Part shown: piece by piece, positions 18,006-26,425 of the stretch
Layout of the letters: the number at the start of each line of letters is the position of its first letter
How positions within the stretch are numbered: the stretch's first letter is position 1
NCBI GenBank assembly: GCA_042091275.1
Contig: JBELHR010000006.1
Location: 11,230-75,229, forward strand
Direction: 5' to 3'
Origin: JBELHR01 sp042091275
GTDB taxonomy: Bacteria; Bacteroidota; Bacteroidia; Flavobacteriales; Flavobacteriaceae
DNA: 64,000 nt
The notes under the pieces: generated by a model
The model's input: the letters and a program-made list of their open reading frames with translations, nothing else
Databases searched by the model: none
What the model was told of the DNA's origin: nothing
Position numbers and translations under genes: made by a program

Positions 18006-19057
18006 ACAAAGCATATCTACAAAAAGTCTTTTGTGCGTTCTTTCCTGAGAAACGTATAGAAGACTTTCTTGTTTTAGACCAGGGGCATATCAATGTCAGC
18101 GTCAAAATTTCATCAAAATCTGGTACTTTTTTACTTCAGAGAATAAACGAATCCGTCTTTAGGGATATAGATAGCTTGTGCAATACCAAATTTGCTATTA
18201 TCTCAGATCTTAAAAGTGCGATTAATTATCCTGTCGAATATTATCTGACAACTCACAGAGCAAAGCACTTTGAAAATTGGATCTGTTGTAATTTTTTAGA
18301 AGACAGTAATACCTATACTTTTTGTCCAAACCGGAATATAGCTTATTCTGCGGGACGCGGTTTGGCTACTTTTTCAAAAGCGCTTAGAGATATTGAAGTT
18401 TCAGATTACCCGGAGATTATTCCTGATTTTCATGCAATTAATATACGATTTTCAGATTTAGAAAAAGCTTTTGATACTTGTAAATCGAATCAGCTGCTGA
18501 GCGATGTACTTCCGCTTTTTGAGGAATTGAAAAGTCTAAAGCCGCATTGGTATGCGCTTCAAACTAGTATAGACGAAAAGAAACTAAAGACCCAGCTCGT
18601 CCACAACGATTCCAAGTTGTCCAATTTCTTATTCGACAAAAGTCAGCGAACTCTCGCTTTGATTGATTTGGACACCATCATGCCAGGATATCTAGCCTAT
18701 GACTTTGGCGATGCAGTTCGAAGTGTTACTAGTCTTTGTCCAGAAGATTCGACAAAATGGGATCAAATAGGATATTCAGAGGATTATTTTCAGGGATTTG
18801 TAAAAGGCTATTTTGAAGAGTTAAAAAATTGTCTAAAGCCTGCAGATTTGGAAAGTTTATTTCCAGGTATTCTTCACATGATTGCCATCATGTCCATTCG
18901 ATTTTTGACCGATTACCTCAACGGAAGTATTTATTTTAGTATTTCCCACTCCACTCACAATCTTGACAGAGCACATAATCAGCTTCTCTTGCTAAAATGT
19001 TTTATCCGAGATCGTCAGAAAATACAGAATCACATGTATTCACTTTTTCAGTTTTAA
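17996..19057 (+). CDS. Aminoglycoside-phosphotransferase-fold sugar kinase (NahK/AmgK-like)
   Basis: APH-family kinase of 353 residues. The catalytic loop is H203-N-D205-SKLS-N210 and the DxD metal site is in ALIDLDTIMPGYLAYDFGDAVR. This arrangement resembles N-acetylhexosamine 1-kinases (NahK) and AmgK rather than drug-resistance kinases. The start is TTG at 17996, the only start codon before a long Met-free stretch, overlapping the previous gene by 10 bp, which argues for coupled translation. Likely product is a sugar 1-phosphate for the upstream nucleotidyltransferase. A choline or homoserine kinase-like activity is the main alternative. Confidence 0.75.
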   Translation: MELNKAYLQKVFCAFFPEKRIEDFLVLDQGHINVSVKISSKSGTFLLQRINESVFRDIDSLCNTKFAIISDLKSAINYPVEYYLTTHRAKHFENWICCNFLEDSNTYTFCPNRNIAYSAGRGLATFSKALRDIEVSDYPEIIPDFHAINIRFSDLEKAFDTCKSNQLLSDVLPLFEELKSLKPHWYALQTSIDEKKLKTQLVHNDSKLSNFLFDKSQRTLALIDLDTIMPGYLAYDFGDAVRSVTSLCPEDSTKWDQIGYSEDYFQGFVKGYFEELKNCLKPADLESLFPGILHMIAIMSIRFLTDYLNGSIYFSISHSTHNLDRAHNQLLLLKCFIRDRQKIQNHMYSLFQF

Positions 19058-19084
19058 TTTAAAAAGTGTCGCTTCTTTTTTAAA
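19058..19084 (+). terminator. Weak terminator after the kinase gene
   Basis: AT-rich hairpin TTTAAAAAGT ... GCTTCTTTTTTAAA directly after the stop codon, with the T run in the 3' arm. The stem has one bulge and few G-C pairs. Confidence 0.4.
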
Positions 19085-19110
19085 TTTTTATAGGATTTAA
19101 GCGTATATTG

Positions 19111-19127
19111 CGAAATTATTAATTTCG
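19111..19127. promoter_or_regulatory. Palindrome upstream of pfkA
   Basis: Perfect palindrome CGAAATT-att-AATTTCG, 78 bases before the pfkA start codon in a 147-base gap. Its 7-3-7 form would suit a dimeric regulator of the pfkA-gapA unit. It could also be a simple RNA hairpin. No regulator is identified. Confidence 0.3.
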
Positions 19128-19204
19128 AAATCGTTTTCGCATAATATCGAAAATGAAGGCCCGAAAAATCTGTATTATTCGTAATTTTACATCTCAATTT
19201 AGAT

Positions 19205-20191
19205 ATGAAAAAAACAATTAAAAAGGTAGCAATTTTGACTTCTGGAGGAGATTCTCCAGGTATGAATGCTGCAATTCGCTCCGTGGTTAGGACTTGTGCT
19301 TATTACAATCTTCCTTGTGTAGGTATTTATCACGGGTATGAGGGAATGATTAATGGAGATTTTGTAGATCTACCATCTAGAAGCGTTTCCAATATTATAA
19401 ATAAAGGAGGAACCATGCTCAAGTCTGCTCGAAGTATGGAGTTTAGGACTAAAGAGGGAAGAAAGAAAGCATACGATAACCTTGTCGAGGCTGAGATTGA
19501 TGCTTTTATTGTTGTAGGTGGAGACGGTTCGTTTACTGGTGCAATGATCTTTAATCAGGAATACGACTTTCCTGTAATTGGAATTCCTGGTACTATTGAT
19601 AATGATATTTTCGGAACAAATTATACCATAGGTTACGATACAGCCCTAAATACGGTTGTGGACGCTGTGGATAAAATTAGAGATACGGCAACTTCTCACG
19701 ATAGATTATTCTTTATCGAAGTAATGGGAAGAGATGCTGGATTTATTGCAGTTAATACCGGAGTTGGTGTCGGTGCCGAAGAGATTTTAATTCCCGAGGA
19801 AAATATTGGTTTAAACGAATTAAAGACCAGTCTTAAAAGAGGTTCAGAATCTGGTAAGACTTCTTGTATTGTAGTAGTGGCAGAGGGTGACAAGACAGGT
19901 AAAAATGTTTTTGAACTCGCGGACTATGTGGGAGAAAACTTCCCTGAATACGATATCCGAGTTTCAGTTTTAGGGCATATGCAAAGAGGAGGAAGTCCTA
20001 GTTGCTTTGACCGCGTTTTAGCTTCGAGACTAGGAGTAAGAGCTGTTGAATTATTAAGAGAAGGTGTTTCTAACGTTATGGTAGGTGTAAAGGATGACAA
20101 AGTCATTACAACAGACTTGCAAAAGGCCATAAAAGGACACAACGAAATAAATAGAGAATTATTAAGAGTAGCCAAAATAATGACTACCTAA
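19205..20191 (+). CDS. pfkA: ATP-dependent 6-phosphofructokinase
   Basis: Committed step of glycolysis, fructose 6-phosphate to fructose 1,6-bisphosphate. 328 residues, family-typical. GGDSPGMNAAIR near 14-25 and GGDGS at 105-109 are the nucleotide site; Gly in GGDGS (rather than Asp) indicates ATP rather than pyrophosphate as donor. PGTIDNDIFGT carries the catalytic Asp, and EVMGRDAGFIA and GHMQRGGSPSCFDRVLASRLG are conserved. gapA follows 16 bp downstream, so the two glycolytic genes form an operon. Confidence 0.97.
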   Translation: MKKTIKKVAILTSGGDSPGMNAAIRSVVRTCAYYNLPCVGIYHGYEGMINGDFVDLPSRSVSNIINKGGTMLKSARSMEFRTKEGRKKAYDNLVEAEIDAFIVVGGDGSFTGAMIFNQEYDFPVIGIPGTIDNDIFGTNYTIGYDTALNTVVDAVDKIRDTATSHDRLFFIEVMGRDAGFIAVNTGVGVGAEEILIPEENIGLNELKTSLKRGSESGKTSCIVVVAEGDKTGKNVFELADYVGENFPEYDIRVSVLGHMQRGGSPSCFDRVLASRLGVRAVELLREGVSNVMVGVKDDKVITTDLQKAIKGHNEINRELLRVAKIMTT

Positions 20192-20207
20192 AAAAGAAGA
20201 TTGAATT

Positions 20208-21209
20208 ATGATTAAAATTGGAATTAATGGATTTGGTCGTATCGGCCGTTTAGCTTTTAGATCTGCTGTAAAGAGATCAAATGTTCAAGTGGTAGGTATC
20301 AACGACTTGTTAGATGTAGATTATTTAGCTTATATGCTAAAATACGATTCTGTTCACGGAGCTTTCGAAGGAACAGTTGAGGTTTTAGATGGTAAACTAG
20401 TTGTTAACGGTAGTGAGGTTAGAGTTAGTGCTGAGAGAAATCCTTCCGATTTAAAGTGGGATGAAGTTGGTGCTGAATACGTGATCGAATCTACAGGTTT
20501 ATTTTTGACGGAGGAATCTGCTAAAGGTCATATCGAAGCAGGTGCTAAGAAGGTTATAATGTCTGCTCCATCAAAAGATGCTACTCCAATGTTTGTTATG
20601 GGAGTAAATAATAAAGAGTATCACAACGGATTAGATTTTGTTTCTAATGCTTCTTGTACTACAAACTGTTTGTCTCCAATCGCTAAGGTATTGAATGATA
20701 ACTGGGGTATTTCAGAAGGTTTGATGACTACAGTTCACGCAGCAACCGCTACTCAGAAAACAGTAGATGGTCCATCTATGAAAGATTGGAGAGGTGGTCG
20801 TGCAGCAATTCACAATATTATTCCATCTTCTACAGGAGCTGCAAAAGCGGTTGGAAAAGTTATTCCTGCCTTAAACGGTAAACTTACTGGGATGGCATTT
20901 CGCGTTCCTACTATGGACGTTTCTGTTGTAGATTTGACGGTTAAATTAGAAAAGCCAGCAACTTATGCTGAGATCTCTGCTGCTATGAAAAGTGCTTCAG
21001 AAGGAGATATGAAAGGTGTTTTAGGTTACACGGAAGATCTAGTGGTTTCTCAAGATTTCGTAGGAGATACGAGAACTTCTGTTTTTGACGCAAACGCAGG
21101 TATTGCTCTAAACGATAACTTTGTAAAAGTTGTAGCTTGGTATGACAACGAAGCTGGATATTCAAGTAAAGTATTAGACCTTATAGAATATATGGATTCC
21201 GTTAAATAA
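20208..21209 (+). CDS. gapA: Type I glyceraldehyde-3-phosphate dehydrogenase
   Basis: 333-residue GAPDH. The Rossmann motif is INGFGRIGRLAFR, the NAD-binding Asp is in INDLLDVDYLAYMLKYDSVHG, the nucleophile is Cys150 in SNASCTTNCLSPIAKV, and the catalytic His lies in MTTVHAATATQKTVDGPS. The phosphate-site HNIIPSSTGAAKAVGKVIP and C-terminal AWYDNEAGYSSKVLDL are intact. Second gene of the pfkA-gapA unit, closed by a strong terminator. Confidence 0.98.
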   Translation: MIKIGINGFGRIGRLAFRSAVKRSNVQVVGINDLLDVDYLAYMLKYDSVHGAFEGTVEVLDGKLVVNGSEVRVSAERNPSDLKWDEVGAEYVIESTGLFLTEESAKGHIEAGAKKVIMSAPSKDATPMFVMGVNNKEYHNGLDFVSNASCTTNCLSPIAKVLNDNWGISEGLMTTVHAATATQKTVDGPSMKDWRGGRAAIHNIIPSSTGAAKAVGKVIPALNGKLTGMAFRVPTMDVSVVDLTVKLEKPATYAEISAAMKSASEGDMKGVLGYTEDLVVSQDFVGDTRTSVFDANAGIALNDNFVKVVAWYDNEAGYSSKVLDLIEYMDSVK

Positions 21210-21227
21210 GCGACTATTCCAAAATAA

Positions 21228-21270
21228 AAAAACTCCACTCTAACTTTAAGTTTTAGTGGAGTTTTTGTTT
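21228..21270. terminator. Bidirectional terminator between gapA and ridA
   Basis: Perfect inverted repeat AAAAACTCCACT (21228-21239) and AGTGGAGTTTTT (21255-21266) with a 15-base loop. A-run on one side and T-run on the other let it serve both gapA (plus) and the convergent ridA-like gene (minus). Confidence 0.88.
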
Positions 21271-21287
21271 TTATAACAAGGCCTAAA

Positions 21288-21668
21288 TTATTTTTCTGCG
21301 ATTATTGAAATCTCAATATTTGCATCCTTTGGCAAACGAGCTACCTCGACGGTCTCTCTCGCTGGAGCATAATCGGAGGTGAAATACTCGCCATAGACTG
21401 CATTAATTTCTCCAAATTGGTTCATATCTTTGATAAAAATACTAGCCTTTAAAATATCTGAAAAGTTCATATCTACAGCCTCAAGTACGGCTTTGATATT
21501 GCGCATTACTTGATGGGTTTCTGCCTGAATATTTTCCGTGACAAACGCTCCGGTTTCTGGATTGAGAGCTATTTGCCCAGAAGCATATAAGGTGCCTCCG
21601 CTTAAAATGGCTTGATTATAAGGTCCGATTGGAGCTGGCGCGTGTTTTGTTTGTACAATTTTTTTCAT
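21288..21668 (-). CDS. ridA: RidA family protein (reactive imine/enamine deaminase)
   Basis: 126-residue YjgF/RidA protein that hydrolyses 2-aminoacrylate and related enamines from PLP enzymes. APAPIGPYNQAILSGGTLYASGQIALNPETG is the family N-terminus; Arg in the conserved APARETVEVARLPKDANIEISIIA segment is the substrate-binding residue. Full length. It lies 19 bp downstream of lptD on the same strand and ends at the terminator shared with gapA. Confidence 0.95.
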   Translation of the reverse strand: MKKIVQTKHAPAPIGPYNQAILSGGTLYASGQIALNPETGAFVTENIQAETHQVMRNIKAVLEAVDMNFSDILKASIFIKDMNQFGEINAVYGEYFTSDYAPARETVEVARLPKDANIEISIIAEK

Positions 21669-21687
21669 AGCTATTAGGATGTTTTTG

Positions 21688-24327
21688 TTAGAAAAGTCTC
21701 TGGTCTGGCTGTGAATTCTTCTCGTACTTCAGATCAGATAACATCGAGGATTTAACCCCAATATAAAAATAATAAGAAGTTCGATTCCCAAAAGGTACCC
21801 AGTTGAAGTTTATTCTCCAGCTATCTAGATCCCTAGTAAAGCGCAATTGCGTATAGGTTACCCCCTTGTTTTTAAAGTCATAACCCGAAGAAAAACCTAA
21901 AAGCCATTTTGGCGTAAATTCTAAATCACCGGAGACCATCAAAGAGTTTGATGAAATAAGCTTTTGGCCAATATTATTGGTGTAGTTAAGGGAATAGGCA
22001 AACTTCAAAGACCAAGGAATTTTATTCTGATAAAATATCTGTTTTTCCTCTTTTTGTTTTTTGCCACTTTCGTTTATGGACGGACCTCTATTAGCTGCCA
22101 TATTGGTACCTAATAAGCCCTCAGTTCCGGATCCCTGATCGTAGACATTGTCCTCGGTATTTCGTTCGGCGTCGTCTCCATCAAAATCCTTACTACTAAA
22201 TGCATAGTTAGCTGTTAAGTTTGCTCTTGTCAGTCTAAAAAGGCTACCGCCATTACTAATGTTTGCGGTATTGATTCTTTGTCCATTAGCATTTAGAGCA
22301 TAGGGGTCGAGAGTCATTCCGACATTTACCCTCAGTTTGTCTTTCAAAAAGGTAGTTCCTCCAGTAACATTAGTAGGACTCCATTTCAACGAGTCTGCTG
22401 CCATATTATAACTTGTACTAAAGTTCAAGTTGTTTAAGAGGGTTATTTTTCTGGGTTCAATTTCTGTAGAATCCTTGGACATTACTTTAGCCTCAAAGGT
22501 GTTGTTTAGACTAATTCCCACCGAGCTAGAAAGTCCCGTTGAAGGTCTCCCGTAGATACCTATATCGTATTTAGAATAGGTTTCAAAACTAGTGTTGTCT
22601 GCAGTCTCTGGAACTTCGTCATAATAATAGCTAAAGTCGGGACGATAGGAATAAGATACGGATGGTCTCAGAGTGTGACGAATCCCCTTTAGCCTACCTT
22701 TGGTAAAGGAAACATTACCATAGACATTTGTGGATAGCGAAGCTCCTACGTTATATTCTCGAAAGGAAGTAAACCCCTGAACGGTGTCTGTAACTACCTC
22801 ATTTTGCTGAGGATCAAAGTTTTTGTCAATAGATTCAAAATACCAAACCTCTTTGTAATTTGCGCTCGGAGCCAAGGTAAAGTACTTAAAAGCCTTCATG
22901 TTTGTGCTCATGGAAACATCTTGTTGCACCCCACTTTGCATGTCTTGCCACATTTGAGGAGTAAAAAACTCATCATCGGTAGTTTGAACGCGATTGTCTG
23001 CCTTTAGTCCATAGGTTAAACCAATTTTCTGTAGAGGGTTTTTGCTCGATCCTGTCTTTGGTGCAAAAGGATATATACGGTCCATATTCAGCTTAAGCGA
23101 AGGCAGAGACATATTGATTTGTTCCGTATTTGTGTTTTGGGAATGGGTAAAACCCATGGAAATATTAAAAGGTGTACCCACAAAACGCTTGGAATAGTTG
23201 ATGGATGAACTCAAGGTGTTGTTTAAATAGTCACCCGAGTTATTTTCGTTTAAAGATTGCTGATAATAGCGGCTACTACCCAAATTTACTGAGGCAGAAA
23301 AGTTGGAGTTGGGACTAGCCTTTGCATCTTGGCTATGATTCCATCGAATATTGTAGTTTGTGGATTTGCTGTAATCATCAAAGCCTTGAATACCAAATAT
23401 ATTGCTCTCGTAGCTATAACTAAATCTGCCGTTGAATTTATAGCGCTTCTTGTAACTGGATTGTGCTCTAAACCCCCAACTACCGTTGGAGTAAATATCA
23501 CCGGTTAGAGCGAGATCTACATAGTCGCTCAAAGCAAAATAATACCCTCCATTTTGTAAGGAGAATCCTTGGTTTCTAGTTTCTGTATATGTAGGCAGCA
23601 AAAAACCAGAAGTACTTTCCGTAGTCAACGGAAAATAAGCAAAAGGTATAAATAGAGGTGTGGGGACATCTGAAATTACGAGATTCGTAGCACCTGTTAC
23701 AATTTTTTTATTTGGAATTATTTTTGCTTTCCTAGTTCTCAGATAATAATCTGGATTTTTTTTGTCGGATGTGGTAAAGCGAATATCTCTTACATAAATA
23801 GTGGAATCATTTACTTTTTTGGTTTCTTCTCCAAGGGTTATTATTCCACTCTGCTCTGTTCTTACGTGAAAGATGATTGCCTTTTCGGTTTCGAAATTAT
23901 AAAATAAAGAATCCTGGACGGTCTCTTCATTACCTTGTTTAAATATTGGTAATTGGGTATATTCTCCAACGGAATCCAAAATTCCCTTTGCCGAAATCAC
24001 GCTAGTTTCGTAATCAATTTCAATATAACCAGCTTGGAGATCTATGTCGAGGTACTGTAAATGTGCTTCGTTGTAGAATCTCACCTTTTTATGGACCACA
24101 TCTTCCACAATGGAATCTACTGCCGTATGGGATATGATCCCATCTAAAGCTTCTTTTGGTTTTGGAATGCTATCCGAACTAATACTGTCTTTTACCGGGA
24201 CAACTTCTTGCCCAAAAAGAGAATGAGAGCACGAGAAAATTAAGGTGAGCAAAAGAATATTTAGAAAGTTTGTTCGCAAAGCTTTAAATAGTATTTTTGT
24301 AAGAACACCTATGTAAACACGGGGCAT
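21688..24327 (-). CDS. lptD: LPS-assembly protein LptD-like outer membrane protein
   Basis: About 879 residues. After a hydrophobic signal segment (TNFLNILLLTLIFSCSHSLFGQE) come an OstA-like beta domain (YIEIDYETSVISAKGILDS, DSLFYNFETEKAII) and a C-terminal barrel with many Tyr/Ser-rich strands. LptD inserts lipopolysaccharide into the outer leaflet. A frame extends to a TTG at 24348, but ATG at 24327 is the first ATG and is preceded by a perfect minus-strand TAATTTTG box. A TTG at 24279 giving a shorter signal peptide is a further option. Divergent from the amidase gene, with ridA 19 bp downstream. Confidence 0.88.
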   Translation of the reverse strand: MPRVYIGVLTKILFKALRTNFLNILLLTLIFSCSHSLFGQEVVPVKDSISSDSIPKPKEALDGIISHTAVDSIVEDVVHKKVRFYNEAHLQYLDIDLQAGYIEIDYETSVISAKGILDSVGEYTQLPIFKQGNEETVQDSLFYNFETEKAIIFHVRTEQSGIITLGEETKKVNDSTIYVRDIRFTTSDKKNPDYYLRTRKAKIIPNKKIVTGATNLVISDVPTPLFIPFAYFPLTTESTSGFLLPTYTETRNQGFSLQNGGYYFALSDYVDLALTGDIYSNGSWGFRAQSSYKKRYKFNGRFSYSYESNIFGIQGFDDYSKSTNYNIRWNHSQDAKASPNSNFSASVNLGSSRYYQQSLNENNSGDYLNNTLSSSINYSKRFVGTPFNISMGFTHSQNTNTEQINMSLPSLKLNMDRIYPFAPKTGSSKNPLQKIGLTYGLKADNRVQTTDDEFFTPQMWQDMQSGVQQDVSMSTNMKAFKYFTLAPSANYKEVWYFESIDKNFDPQQNEVVTDTVQGFTSFREYNVGASLSTNVYGNVSFTKGRLKGIRHTLRPSVSYSYRPDFSYYYDEVPETADNTSFETYSKYDIGIYGRPSTGLSSSVGISLNNTFEAKVMSKDSTEIEPRKITLLNNLNFSTSYNMAADSLKWSPTNVTGGTTFLKDKLRVNVGMTLDPYALNANGQRINTANISNGGSLFRLTRANLTANYAFSSKDFDGDDAERNTEDNVYDQGSGTEGLLGTNMAANRGPSINESGKKQKEEKQIFYQNKIPWSLKFAYSLNYTNNIGQKLISSNSLMVSGDLEFTPKWLLGFSSGYDFKNKGVTYTQLRFTRDLDSWRINFNWVPFGNRTSYYFYIGVKSSMLSDLKYEKNSQPDQRLF
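24270..24299 (+). promoter_or_regulatory. Promoter of the amidase gene, inside the lptD 5' end
   Basis: TTG at 24270-24272, a 19-base spacer, and a perfect TATTTTTG at 24292-24299, an exact match to the Bacteroidota consensus. It points at the amidase ATG at 24357 with a leader of about 50 bases. It overlaps the opposite-strand 5' coding region of lptD. Confidence 0.65.
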
Positions 24328-24335
24328 TTTCGATT

Positions 24336-24343
24336 CAAAATTA
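24336..24343 (-). promoter_or_regulatory. Candidate -7 box for lptD
   Basis: Minus-strand TAATTTTG, a perfect TAnnTTTG, 8 bases upstream of the lptD ATG at 24327. Transcription from it would start almost at the start codon. No TTG lies at the right -33 distance. Confidence 0.35.
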
Positions 24344-24356
24344 ATCAAAATAATTG

Positions 24357-25448
24357 ATGAAGGCTAAACAAAAACTAACTTTTATAAATCCTCAAAAACT
24401 TTTAAAACTATTTTTTTGTTTACTGTTTATATTCCCGCAGCTAGAGCTCCTTGCACAGACTAAAAAATACGTCGTTGTTTTGGATGCAGGACACGGTGGT
24501 AAGGACTCCGGAAACAGAGGGAATGGTTATTTTGAAAAAAATATTGCCTTAAAAATTGTTTTGAATATAGGAGATATGTTAAAAAAATCTTCCGATATCA
24601 AGGTTGTTTATACCAGAAAAGATGATACATTTATCGAGTTGTCCAAGAGGGCTAGCATAGCAAATGATGCGGATGCAGACCTTTTTGTTTCGGTGCATTG
24701 TGATTCTCATACCTCCAGTGCCTACGGGGCAGCTACTTTTACCTTAGGACTGCACGAAAACGATCGGAATTTTGAGATAGCAAAATTTGAAAATGATGTC
24801 ATTACCCTTGAAGACAACTATGAAGAGAGATACCACGGTTATGACCCCAAAAACCCGATAGCTGTTTTTGGTATTCTCGATATGCAAGAGGAATATCTCG
24901 ATCAAAGTTTGGAATTAGCGAGCCTTATTCAAACAAATTTTACTCAAAAATTAAATCGTAAAAATAGAAATGTACGTCAGGCTGGTTTTCTGGTTTTGAG
25001 AAATACAGCGATGCCGAGTGTACTTATTGAAGCAGGCTTTTTAACCAATAAAAAAGAAGGAGCTTATTTAAATTCAAAAAAAGGACAGCAAGAAATATCC
25101 CGTTCCGTGGCAGGAGCTATCGAAGTATATATTGAAAATCTGAAAAAAAATAGTGTTCGAGAGTCCACTTCAGTAATGGAGGATGAAATTGTTTTTAAAA
25201 CTCAAATTGCTTCCAGCAAATCTAGTATCAGTACAAAATCATATAACTTTAAAGGACTCAATGGTATTCAGCGAGTTAAGGTAGATTCCTACTATAAATA
25301 CTATTACGGAATGAGCTCTTCTTACAAGGTTGGAAAGGCTTCTTTAAAGGAAGCTAAAAAAGCTGGATATAAGGATGCTTTTCTTGTGGCATTCAAAAAT
25401 GGAGAACGCATAAGTGTTAAAGAGGCTATAAAGTTGTTGAATGACTGA
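24357..25448 (+). CDS. N-acetylmuramoyl-L-alanine amidase
   Basis: Secreted zinc amidase of 363 residues that cleaves the peptide from muramic acid. Signal segment near residues 12-34 (KLLKLFFCLLFIFPQLELLAQ). Amidase_3 domain about 38-260: VVLDAGHGGKDSGNRG (zinc His), GYFEKNIALKIV (zinc Glu), SVHCDSH (zinc His), and VLIEAGFLTNKKEG (catalytic Glu). The last ~80 residues (FKTQIASSKSSISTKSYNF ... AFLVAFKNGERISVKEAIKLL) look like a divergent SPOR domain that would target septal glycan. ATG at 24357 preferred to the TTG just before it. Confidence 0.92.
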   Translation: MKAKQKLTFINPQKLLKLFFCLLFIFPQLELLAQTKKYVVVLDAGHGGKDSGNRGNGYFEKNIALKIVLNIGDMLKKSSDIKVVYTRKDDTFIELSKRASIANDADADLFVSVHCDSHTSSAYGAATFTLGLHENDRNFEIAKFENDVITLEDNYEERYHGYDPKNPIAVFGILDMQEEYLDQSLELASLIQTNFTQKLNRKNRNVRQAGFLVLRNTAMPSVLIEAGFLTNKKEGAYLNSKKGQQEISRSVAGAIEVYIENLKKNSVRESTSVMEDEIVFKTQIASSKSSISTKSYNFKGLNGIQRVKVDSYYKYYYGMSSSYKVGKASLKEAKKAGYKDAFLVAFKNGERISVKEAIKLLND

Positions 25449-25467
25449 GAAAATAGTGTTAATTTTG
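25437..25467 (+). promoter_or_regulatory. Candidate promoter of the MlaD-like gene
   Basis: TTG at 25437-25439, a 20-base spacer and a perfect TAATTTTG at 25460-25467, 16 bases before the start codon at 25484. It overlaps the end of the amidase gene, so the downstream gene may be transcribed both from here and by read-through. Confidence 0.5.
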
Positions 25468-25483
25468 TGAATAACGCATTATT

Positions 25484-26413
25484 ATGATAAAGTTGACAAG
25501 AGAATTTAAAACAGGACTGGTAGCACTATTCGCTATCGCCGTTCTTATCTGGGGATTTAATTTTTTGAAAGGCCAAAATATATTTGCTCGCGGATCTAAC
25601 TCTTATTTTGTAATGTTTGACAATGTTGAGGGACTGAGTGAATCTAGTGATGTAACCATCAACGGACTTAAAGTAGGTTCGGTTTTGGGAATAAGCTATG
25701 ATCCAAAAATAAATAAAGGTCTAAAAGTGGAGTTTTCAATAACCGAAGATATGGGCTTGTATAAAGATTCAGAAGTGCTGATGTATGCTCCTTCGCTCTT
25801 GGGGTCTAAATCTCTAAAGATTGTTCCGGTTTATTCAGGGGAACTTGCCGATCAAGACTTTGTATTTCTCGGAAGAGAAGAGAAGGATCTTATAAGTTCT
25901 TTGACGGCTCAAATCGATTCTATAGAAACCAATCTCAATACAGCTTTGCAATCTGTCAATACTACTTTCGGAAATATCAATGTCATTTTGGATGAGGAAG
26001 TCCAATCTAATTTGAAAGAGAGCATTTCCAATCTGAATAGAAGTATGGCTAATCTAAATAGCATGACTAGTGAAAATGGATCCTTGCAAGCAGTATTGTC
26101 CAATGCAGAATCTATGACGGCAGAATTGACCGAATTTGGAGAAAATCTCAATGCGGTTGACTTGGAATTAATCAGTCAAAAACTAAATACTAGTCTCGAC
26201 GAAGTGAATAATTTACTTCTTCAAATAGAATCTGGAGAAGGTACACTAGGGCAGATGCTATATGATGACGCATTATACGAAAACTTGACAGCAGCCTCTC
26301 AAGAATTAGAGGAGCTTTTGAGAAATGTAAAAGAAAATCCAAAGCGTTTTGTACACTTTTCTCTTTTCGGAAAGAAAGAAAAACCCTATGTTGTGACCGA
26401 TTCCCTAGACTAA
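25484..26413 (+). CDS. MlaD family protein (MCE domain)
   Basis: 309-residue membrane-anchored lipid-transport protein. One N-terminal helix (TGLVALFAIAVLIWGFNFLKG) is followed by an MCE domain (about 38-115: YFVMFDNVEGLSESSDVTINGLKVGSVLGI, LLGSKSLKIVP) and a long helical, coiled-coil-like region (SIETNLNTALQSVNTTFGNI onward). MlaD-type proteins form hexameric rings that carry phospholipids between membranes. The partner ATPase and permease genes are not in this window. Confidence 0.9.
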   Translation: MIKLTREFKTGLVALFAIAVLIWGFNFLKGQNIFARGSNSYFVMFDNVEGLSESSDVTINGLKVGSVLGISYDPKINKGLKVEFSITEDMGLYKDSEVLMYAPSLLGSKSLKIVPVYSGELADQDFVFLGREEKDLISSLTAQIDSIETNLNTALQSVNTTFGNINVILDEEVQSNLKESISNLNRSMANLNSMTSENGSLQAVLSNAESMTAELTEFGENLNAVDLELISQKLNTSLDEVNNLLLQIESGEGTLGQMLYDDALYENLTAASQELEELLRNVKENPKRFVHFSLFGKKEKPYVVTDSLD

Positions 26414-26425
26414 AAAACAACTATT

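Noticed and set aside
19401..20110. Minus-strand open frames within pfkA
   Set aside because: Shadow frames of a strongly conserved gene; no start signal or homology.
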